Shown here: positions 1 to 5,104 of the stretch, one piece after another | How positions within the stretch are numbered: position 1 is the first letter of the stretch | Layout of the letters: each line of letters opens with the position of its first letter | DNA from: an uncultured Bacteroidales bacterium | Lineage (GTDB): Bacteria > Bacteroidota > Bacteroidia > Bacteroidales > Paludibacteraceae | Direction of reading: 5' to 3' | Assembly: GCA_946615455.1 (NCBI GenBank) | Contig: CAMOHN010000080.1 | Span: 1 to 5,104, forward strand | Length of the DNA stretch: 5,104 bases | Position numbers and translations under genes: made by a program | The notes under the pieces: generated by a model | Database searches by the model: none | Seen by the model: the letters and a program-made list of their open reading frames with translations, nothing else | What the model was told of the DNA's origin: nothing

Positions 1-16
1 ACAAAACACATACAGC

Positions 17-2512
17 ATGAATATATCCTATAATTGGCTGCGTCAGTTGATTGACACACCCGATAGTGCCCAAGAGGTGGCACGCATTCTGACCGACATA
101 GGCTTGGAAGTCGGTACCGTTGAGACCGTTGAAAGTATTAAAGGCGGACTGGAAGGACTGGTCGTAGGGCAAGTCAAGACCTGTATCCCGCACCCCAATA
201 GCGACCACCTGCATATCACCACCGTGGACTACGGCGAGGGCGACAAGCAGATTGTGTGCGGCGCACCCAATGTGGCTGCAGGGCAGAAAGTGGTGGTGGC
301 TACCATCGGCACACGCCTGTATAGCGGCGACGAGAGTTTCGTTATCAAACGCGGCAAGATTCGCGGCGAAGAGAGCCTCGGTATGCTTTGTGCCGAAGAC
401 GAGATTGGCGTAGGCACATCCCACGATGGCATCATCGTTTTGCCCGAAGATACCCCCATCGGCATGAAAGCGCGCGACTATTACCATATTGAAGACGACA
501 CCCTCATTGAGGTGGACATCACCGCCAACCGTGCCGACGGAGCGAGCCACTGGGGCGTTGCCCGTGACCTATATGCCTACTATCGTGCCCACGGCAAGGA
601 TGTTCGTCTCCACCGTCCTGATGTGAGCACTTTCCGTATAGACAACCACAACCTTCCCATCACCGTCCGCATTGAAGCCACCGAAGCTTGCCCCCGCTAC
701 ACCGGCGTGAGCATTAGCGGTATAGAGGTCAAAGAGTCGCCCGATTGGCTCAAGAAAGCCCTGCAGACCATCGGCTTGCGCTCCATTAATAATGTGGTGG
801 ACATCACCAACTATGTGCTCATGGAGACAGGTCAGCCCTTGCATGCTTTTGACGCGGACAAGATAAAAGGCAATACGATAGTGGTTCGCAAAGCCCGCGA
901 GGGTGAGCGATTCACCACCCTGGACGGCGTGGAACGCACCATGACGGCAGCCGACCTGATGATTTGCAACGAGTCTGAACCGATGTGTATAGCCGGCGTA
1001 TTTGGCGGACAAGACTCAGGCGTGACTGACCAGACACGCAATGTGTTCTTAGAAAGCGCCTACTTCGAGCCGGTCGGTATCCGCAAGACGGCCCGTCGCC
1101 ACGGACTGAACACCGATGCATCGTTCCGCTACGAGCGTGGCTGCGACCCCAATAACACCCTCTATGTACTCCAACGCGCCGCTTTGCTCATTCAGCAAGT
1201 AGCAGGCGGAACGGTCAGCATGGAAGTCTCGGACAACGGCACCACCGTCTTCGAACCATGGCATGCCACCCTTAACCTTAACCGTGCCTATACCCTGATA
1301 GGAAAAGAGATAGGTGAAGAAAACATAGAAACCATCCTCTCTGCTCTGGAGATTAGTTTCACCAAACGCAATGAGCAAGGCGCCATCAACTACGACTGCC
1401 TCATTCCCCGCTATCGTGTGGATGTGCAGCGCGAGTGCGATCTCGTAGAAGATATCCTGCGTATCTACGGCTACAACCGCATCGAGTTCCCCGAGCGAGT
1501 ACATACTTCGCTCAGTTACAGCCCCAAACCAGACCCCATCGCGCTGCAACGCCGTGTCAGCGAACAACTCACAGCACAGGGCTTCAACGAGATAATGAAT
1601 AACTCGCTCACCCGTGCAGCTTACTACTCCAACGGTACATGGGGAGAAACCTGCGTGCGCGTCAAGAACCCGCTGTCAGCCGACCTGAGCGTCATGCGGC
1701 AAGTACTGCTCTTCGGCGGACTGGAATCCATTCAGCGCAATGTGAACCGCAAACAGCAGAACCTGCGCTTCTACGAATTCGGCAACTGCTATCACTATGA
1801 TAGGCAAAAGTCGAAAGTCGAAGGTCAAAAGCCCATTGATGCGTATTGTGAAGAGCCGCACCTTGCCCTTTGGCTGACCGGCAACAAGACCGTACAGAGT
1901 TGGGTTCGCCGCGACGAAAAAGTGTCGTTCTACCTGCTGCACGCTTATGTAGATGCTGTCCTCACACGCTTGGGTATTGCGCCCGACAAACTGGTGATGG
2001 AACCCGCCATTGACCCGAACAAAGACATGAGTTGCGGCATCTGCCAATGCTTCAGCGACGGACTGGTGCTAAAGACGCAGAGCGGCAAGAGCCTCGGCTA
2101 TATGGTAGTAGTCGCCGACTCGCTCCTCCAAAAGTTTGACATTGACCAACCCGTCTATTATGCTGACCTCTATTGGAACGCCCTTTTGGCAGAGAGCAAG
2201 AAGTACAAACCCGTCATAGAAGACCTGCCGCGATTCCCGGAAGTTAAACGCGATTTGGCTCTGCTTCTTGACAAGAACATCTGCTTTGCCGACCTCAAAA
2301 AAGCCGCCCTTGACACCGAGCGCAAACTGCTCAAACAAGTGACCCTGTTTGATGTCTATGAGGGCAAGAACCTCGAAGAAGGCAAGAAGTCGTATGCCCT
2401 GTCCTTCGTCCTGCAAGACGCGAACGATACCCTCAAAGACAAGCAGATTGAGAACATCATGTCCCGTCTGCAAAAGACCTTCGAAGACCAATTCGGTGCC
2501 AAACTAAGATAA
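17..2512 (+). CDS. pheT: Phenylalanine--tRNA ligase beta subunit
   Basis: This is the beta chain of the cytoplasmic alpha2beta2 phenylalanyl-tRNA synthetase, which charges tRNA-Phe; the beta chain carries tRNA recognition and editing of misacylated Tyr-tRNA. The 831 residues match the full bacterial-length form, with domains in the usual order. An EMAP/OB-type tRNA-binding domain spans about 40-150 (HPNSDHLHI at 59-67, CGAPNV at 81-86). The B3/B4 editing region is about 220-400 (SINNVVDITNYV at 256-267, GQPLHAFD at 272-279, TDASFRYERGCDP at 366-378). B5 is about 410-490. A catalytic-like core follows, then a ferredoxin-fold anticodon-binding domain from about 738 (RFPEVKRDLALLL) to the end. 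In B5 the usual Mg-linked acidic set reads D469, D475, E478, D479; the last is often Glu. The ATG is preceded by an A-rich stretch without Shine-Dalgarno, as expected in Bacteroidota. Its promoter lies outside the window. An odd 7-bp tandem repeat encodes residues of about 597-605. Confidence 0.97.
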   Translation: MNISYNWLRQLIDTPDSAQEVARILTDIGLEVGTVETVESIKGGLEGLVVGQVKTCIPHPNSDHLHITTVDYGEGDKQIVCGAPNVAAGQKVVVATIGTRLYSGDESFVIKRGKIRGEESLGMLCAEDEIGVGTSHDGIIVLPEDTPIGMKARDYYHIEDDTLIEVDITANRADGASHWGVARDLYAYYRAHGKDVRLHRPDVSTFRIDNHNLPITVRIEATEACPRYTGVSISGIEVKESPDWLKKALQTIGLRSINNVVDITNYVLMETGQPLHAFDADKIKGNTIVVRKAREGERFTTLDGVERTMTAADLMICNESEPMCIAGVFGGQDSGVTDQTRNVFLESAYFEPVGIRKTARRHGLNTDASFRYERGCDPNNTLYVLQRAALLIQQVAGGTVSMEVSDNGTTVFEPWHATLNLNRAYTLIGKEIGEENIETILSALEISFTKRNEQGAINYDCLIPRYRVDVQRECDLVEDILRIYGYNRIEFPERVHTSLSYSPKPDPIALQRRVSEQLTAQGFNEIMNNSLTRAAYYSNGTWGETCVRVKNPLSADLSVMRQVLLFGGLESIQRNVNRKQQNLRFYEFGNCYHYDRQKSKVEGQKPIDAYCEEPHLALWLTGNKTVQSWVRRDEKVSFYLLHAYVDAVLTRLGIAPDKLVMEPAIDPNKDMSCGICQCFSDGLVLKTQSGKSLGYMVVVADSLLQKFDIDQPVYYADLYWNALLAESKKYKPVIEDLPRFPEVKRDLALLLDKNICFADLKKAALDTERKLLKQVTLFDVYEGKNLEEGKKSYALSFVLQDANDTLKDKQIENIMSRLQKTFEDQFGAKLR
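1807..1827 (+). repeat. Three-copy 7-bp tandem repeat inside pheT
   Basis: Two exact copies of AAAGTCG (1807-1813 and 1814-1820) are followed by a variant, AAGGTCA (1821-1827), and then AAAG. Three 7-bp units make 21 bp, so the pheT reading frame is kept. The repeat encodes a charged, low-complexity stretch (around QKSKVEGQK, residues 597-605) between core segments of PheT, where an extended surface loop is plausible. It is short, so chance origin is possible. Confidence 0.6.
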
Positions 2513-2522
2513 CTGACCCGCT

Positions 2523-3146
2523 ATGAAAGTTCTTCTAATCAATGGCAGCCCGCGCAAGACAGGCAACTGCTACTCTGCTCTGAGCGAGATAGCCCGCACT
2601 TTGCAAACAGAGGGCATTGAAACAGACATTGTGTGGATTGGCAATAAGCCTGTTAGAGGATGTATAGCCTGCGGCATGTGCAAGACCAATAATCTCGGCA
2701 AGTGCGTCTTTGATGACGATGTGTGCAACCGCATTTCTGCACATTTTGCCGAAGCGGACGGCTTTGTATTTGCTTCGCCGGTCTATTACGGGCAACCCAA
2801 CGGTGCCCTCTTGGCTATCATGCAGCGCGCCTTATTCAGCAACGGAGCAGCAGCACAAAACAAACCTGCTGCCGTCGTTACGGTTTGCCGTCGCGGTGGA
2901 GCCACAGCCGCTTACCAGTGCCTGCAAATGCCGTTAGAGATGTGCAATATGCCTGTCGTTACGTCGCAGTATTGGAACATTGCTTACGGTCGCGAAGCCG
3001 GTGAAGCAGAGCAAGACACGGAAGGTATGCAGACCATGCGCACACTCGCGCACAACATGGCATGGATGCTGCGTGGTTTGCGAGGCGACAATGCCCCCCA
3101 ACTCCCCGCCCGCGAACAGTGGCAACCCATGCACTTCATTCGGTAA
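2523..3146 (+). CDS. Flavodoxin-fold NAD(P)H-dependent oxidoreductase, iron-sulfur flavoprotein-like
   Basis: This 207-residue protein is of the NADPH-dependent FMN reductase/flavodoxin-like family and is presumably a soluble cytoplasmic FMN protein. The N-terminus has the family signature: a beta strand (MKVLLI) leading into the phosphate-binding loop NGSPRKTGN at 8-16, which cradles the FMN phosphate. A second signature, ASPVYYGQPNGALLAIMQRA at 84-103, matches the flavin-contacting strand-loop-helix. Between them lie four cysteines, C47, C50, C53 and C61 (CX2CX2CX7C). This resembles the compact motif that holds a 4Fe-4S cluster in archaeal and bacterial iron-sulfur flavoproteins, so cluster binding is inferred. 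No signal peptide or membrane segment is visible. The gene starts 10 bases after the pheT stop with no promoter or Shine-Dalgarno between, so it is probably the last gene of that operon; a terminator follows 30 bases after its stop. The electron donor, acceptor and substrate cannot be told from sequence, and no gene symbol is justified. Confidence 0.88.
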   Translation: MKVLLINGSPRKTGNCYSALSEIARTLQTEGIETDIVWIGNKPVRGCIACGMCKTNNLGKCVFDDDVCNRISAHFAEADGFVFASPVYYGQPNGALLAIMQRALFSNGAAAQNKPAAVVTVCRRGGATAAYQCLQMPLEMCNMPVVTSQYWNIAYGREAGEAEQDTEGMQTMRTLAHNMAWMLRGLRGDNAPQLPAREQWQPMHFIR

Positions 3147-3158
3147 GTCTTTGGATAA

Positions 3159-3172
3159 TATTGTTAACAATA
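3159..3172. repeat. 14-bp perfect palindrome (TATTGTTAACAATA)
   Basis: The sequence equals its own reverse complement over 14 bp, centred on GTTAAC. It starts 12 bases after the flavoprotein stop codon and ends four bases before the terminator stem. It could be a binding site for a dimeric DNA-binding protein, but it lies about 340 bp upstream of the likely prfC promoter, too far for simple repression. It could also be a chance AT-rich palindrome. Confidence 0.4.
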
Positions 3173-3176
3173 CAAA

Positions 3177-3211
3177 GGTGTGCCAACTAGTTTTGACACA
3201 CCCTCTTTTTT
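3177..3211 (+). terminator. Intrinsic terminator ending the pheT-flavoprotein unit
   Basis: A stem pairs GGTGTG (3177-3182) with CACACC (3197-3202). A C/A mismatch (3183/3196) follows, then an inner CAA/TTG pairing (3184-3186 with 3193-3195) and a 6-base loop. Three bases later comes a run of six T (3206-3211), with more T-rich sequence after it. The position, 30 bases past the flavoprotein stop, fits the end of a transcript. Only the + strand has a good T-run, so it probably works in one direction. Confidence 0.8.
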
Positions 3212-3499
3212 GTTCTCATTTGTCCAATGGTCTATCAATGCACGCCGTCTTGCCCTTGTTGCCTCTTGTCCTTATCGTCAATGCGCTAGACCGTCTGAAT
3301 GTAGTTCCATTATGCGAGTTTGTTTATGTTCTAATTTGTTAAAACCGTTCAGGACATATCCAACGGGTTATGAAGTTCTGCGTCTCGTAGCGAATTTCTA
3401 TATCCAAGCCGTTGTTCATATACAATGTAAGGGACGTGTACTTTTTTTGATAAAAAATGAGCATTCGGCTGCTTGAAACCGTAAAATACCTAAAATAGA

Positions 3500-3530
3500 T
3501 TGGTGGGAGCGACTAAATATCATACCTTTG
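3500..3530 (+). promoter_or_regulatory. Bacteroidota-type promoter for prfC
   Basis: The -7 box TACCTTTG (3523-3530) fits the TAnnTTTG consensus of the Bacteroides primary sigma factor at every fixed position. A TTG at 3500-3502 serves as the -33 box, with 20 bases between them, which is the usual spacing. Two copies of TAAAATA (3482-3488 and 3491-3497) lie just upstream and could act as an A/T-rich upstream element. Transcription would begin near 3537-3540, giving a leader of roughly 45-50 bases. The start site is inferred from the boxes. Confidence 0.8.
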
Positions 3531-3535
3531 CCGCC

Positions 3536-3584
3536 AAAAATGTGATTATATACATTGCAACTGCTTAAACGAAAAATATAAATA
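3536..3584 (+). promoter_or_regulatory. A-rich prfC leader without Shine-Dalgarno
   Basis: The probable 5' untranslated leader is rich in A and T. Immediately before the ATG it reads GAAAAATATAAATA, with no GGAGG-like element. Bacteroidota often initiate this way, relying on A residues and an unstructured start region. A weak 5-bp hairpin (AATGT at 3539-3543 with ACATT at 3552-3556) is possible but too small to call regulatory. Confidence 0.5.
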
Positions 3585-5104
3585 ATGACATTTCAAGAAG
3601 AGATTCTGCGTCGGCGCACTTTTGCCATTGTCAGCCACCCCGATGCAGGTAAGACCACCCTCACAGAAAAACTGCTACTCTACGGCGGAGCCATCCACGT
3701 GGCAGGTGCCGTCAAGTCCAACAAAATCAAGCGCACAGCCACATCCGACTGGATGGAGATTGAGAAACAGCGCGGCATCAGCGTAGCTACCTCCGTCATG
3801 GGATTCGACTACCGGAGTGGCGCGGACAAATCAACGGATGTCACCTACCACATCAATATCCTTGACACCCCCGGTCACCAGGACTTTGCCGAAGACACCT
3901 TCCGCACCCTTACAGCCGTGGACAGCGTCATCATCGTCATTGACAGCGCGAAAGGTGTGGAGGCGCAGACACGTCGCCTGATGGAAGTGTGCCGTATGCG
4001 CAAGACACCCGTTATGGTCTTTATGAACAAGATGGACCGCGAAGGCAAAGACCCGTTCGACCTGATGGACGACGTGGAAAAAGAGTTGGGCATACGCGTT
4101 ACGCCTATGTCGTGGGCGGATGGACAAGGACTGAAATTCAGCGAGGTATGGACGCGCGGCAGCGAGCAGTGGGAAACACGCATAGCCGAAGCCGACCGCG
4201 AACTGCTCAACGAAGTCTATCCCGTCTTTGACCAAACCGAGTACCTCGCCGGCGACCTCGCGCCCGTCTTTTTCGGCAGTGCCTACAAGACCATCGGCGT
4301 GCAGGAGTTGTTGGATTTCTTTGTCCTGAACGCCCCTTCGCCCCGTCCCGTTCAAGCCGAAGAGCGCAAGGTCGATCCGATGGAGGAGACCTTCACGGGC
4401 TTCTGCTTTAAGATTCACGCCAATATGGATCCCAACCACCGTTCGTGCATCGCTTTCTTCAAGATTTGCAGCGGCGTGTTCCACCGCAACGAGTGGTACA
4501 CGCTCATGCCTCCCCCGGGCGGCAAGCCTGCCACGATGCGTTTCTCGTCGCCTACCTGCTTTATGGCGCAGAAAAAAGAGACAGTCGATGAAGCCTATGC
4601 AGGCGACATAGTAGGCCTACCCGACACGGGTAATTTCAAGATTGGCGACACGCTCACCTCGGGAGAGACACTTCACTTCAAAGGTCTGCCCTCTTTCTCA
4701 CCGGAGATGTTCAAGTACATTGAGAACGCCGACCCGATGAAGCAGAAACAACTCGACAAAGGTATCCGCCAACTCATGGACGAGGGCGTGGCGCAACTGT
4801 TTGTCAGTCAACTCAACGGTCGCAAAATCATCGGTACGGTCGGGCAGTTGCAGTTTGAAGTCATTCAGTACCGCCTTGAGCACGAGTACAATGCGCTATG
4901 CCGCTGGGAACCGCTTTCCATGTACAAAGCCTGCTGGATAGAGAGCGATGACCAAGCCGAATTGGACTTGTTCAAAAAGCGCAAAGCCCAATATATGGCA
5001 CTTGACAAGAACGGACGCGATGTCTTTATGGCAGACTCGGCATATATTCTGCAAGTGGCACAAAACGACTATCCCCATATCCGATTCCATTTCACCAGCG
5101 AATT
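3585..5104 (+). CDS. prfC: Peptide chain release factor 3, 3' end cut by the window
   Basis: RF3 is a cytoplasmic translational GTPase that removes RF1 or RF2 from the ribosome after peptide release. The frame stays open to the window end: 506 full codons plus two bases. GTPase motifs are clear: G1 SHPDAGKTT at 17-25, the switch I region with QRGIS at 62-66, G3 DTPGH at 94-98, G4 NKMD at 148-151 and G5 GSA at 231-233. HPDAGKTT followed by SDWMEIEKQRGIS (54-66) is diagnostic of RF3 rather than EF-G or TypA. Domain II opens at about 270 (FTGFCFKIHANMDP), and the RF3-specific C-terminal domain runs from about 370 (FSPEMF). The last visible residues, FHFTSE, align with the extreme C-terminus of RF3 proteins (usual length about 525-530), so perhaps one residue and the stop are missing. 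The ATG at 3585 fits the family N-terminus. The gene has its own promoter just upstream and is separated from pheT by a terminator, so it is a distinct transcription unit. No lost motif was seen. Confidence 0.96.
   Translation, partial: MTFQEEILRRRTFAIVSHPDAGKTTLTEKLLLYGGAIHVAGAVKSNKIKRTATSDWMEIEKQRGISVATSVMGFDYRSGADKSTDVTYHINILDTPGHQDFAEDTFRTLTAVDSVIIVIDSAKGVEAQTRRLMEVCRMRKTPVMVFMNKMDREGKDPFDLMDDVEKELGIRVTPMSWADGQGLKFSEVWTRGSEQWETRIAEADRELLNEVYPVFDQTEYLAGDLAPVFFGSAYKTIGVQELLDFFVLNAPSPRPVQAEERKVDPMEETFTGFCFKIHANMDPNHRSCIAFFKICSGVFHRNEWYTLMPPPGGKPATMRFSSPTCFMAQKKETVDEAYAGDIVGLPDTGNFKIGDTLTSGETLHFKGLPSFSPEMFKYIENADPMKQKQLDKGIRQLMDEGVAQLFVSQLNGRKIIGTVGQLQFEVIQYRLEHEYNALCRWEPLSMYKACWIESDDQAELDLFKKRKAQYMALDKNGRDVFMADSAYILQVAQNDYPHIRFHFTSE

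Larger units (their letters stand above)
3147..3584. other. 438-base intergenic region between the flavoprotein gene and prfC
   Basis: This stretch is visibly richer in A and T than the flanking genes. From left to right it holds a 14-bp palindrome, an intrinsic terminator, about 125 bases (3213-3338) in which I see nothing, a block at 3339-3464 open on both strands, and the prfC promoter with its A-rich leader. A 98-codon frame from a GTG at 3180 to 3476 crosses it. It begins inside the terminator stem, has no ribosome-binding context and resembles no family I know, so I do not call it a gene. No tRNA or known riboswitch fold was recognised by eye. Confidence 0.7.

Noticed and set aside
1049..1567. 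172-codon minus-strand frame antisense to pheT, and similar ones at 569-1012 and 2069-2491
   Set aside because: They are antisense shadows arising from codon bias in pheT, with no start signals, promoter or domain.
3191..3206. TTTTGACACACCCTCT, which looks like an end of some insertion sequences
   Set aside because: There is no matching inverted copy elsewhere in the intergenic region, no target-site duplication and no transposase. The stem with its T-run is better explained as a terminator.
2980..3342. 120-codon + strand frame overlapping the flavoprotein gene
   Set aside because: Its first half is the out-of-frame shadow of a well-supported gene, and it runs through the terminator hairpin.
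3441..3457. T-run and A-run separated by GAT, a possible terminator or hairpin
   Set aside because: The stem would be A/T pairs only with a 3-base loop and no GC base. It is more likely simple AT-rich sequence.
3180..3476. 98-codon + strand frame beginning at a GTG
   Set aside because: It begins inside the terminator stem, has no start context, a composition unlike the neighbouring genes and no family resemblance. Treated as a chance frame, apart from the block flagged at 3339-3464.
3536..3584. Possible riboswitch or attenuator in the prfC leader
   Set aside because: The leader is under about 50 bases, with only one weak 5-bp stem and no alternative fold or leader peptide.
3831..4484. 217-codon minus-strand frame antisense to prfC
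   Set aside because: It is a shadow of the RF3 coding frame. The + strand protein carries all GTPase motifs, and the antisense translation shows no recognisable domain.

Overview
The window looks like an ordinary chromosomal segment of a member of the Bacteroidota, probably Bacteroidales (Bacteroides/Prevotella-like). Three things point there. None of the three start codons has a clear Shine-Dalgarno sequence, and the pheT and prfC leaders are A-rich. The only recognisable promoter has the Bacteroidota form (TTG, 20 bp, TAnnTTTG). The protein sequences also fit that group. This placement is inferred from sequence character, not from a database search.

Layout, all on the + strand. (1) 17-2512 is a full-length pheT, the beta subunit of phenylalanyl-tRNA synthetase. 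(2) Ten bases later, 2523-3146 encodes a flavodoxin-fold, NAD(P)H-dependent oxidoreductase-type protein with a compact four-cysteine motif of the iron-sulfur flavoprotein kind. It is probably co-transcribed with pheT. (3) 3147-3584 is a 438-base, AT-richer intergenic region. It holds a 14-bp perfect palindrome, an intrinsic terminator that closes the pheT unit, about 250 bases with no gene I can defend, and a well-formed promoter for the next gene. (4) 3585 to the window end is prfC, peptide chain release factor 3. It is open to the last base and probably lacks only its final residue or so plus the stop codon.

Two of the three genes serve translation: charging tRNA-Phe, and recycling class-I release factors after termination. 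They lie in separate transcription units divided by the terminator. The flavoprotein has no obvious mechanistic link to either.

I found no convincing undescribed system, mobile element, CRISPR array or RNA gene. The items most worth a second look are the cysteine cluster in the flavoprotein, a 7-bp tandem repeat inside pheT, and an unexplained block at about 3339-3464 that is open in exact antisense register on both strands.
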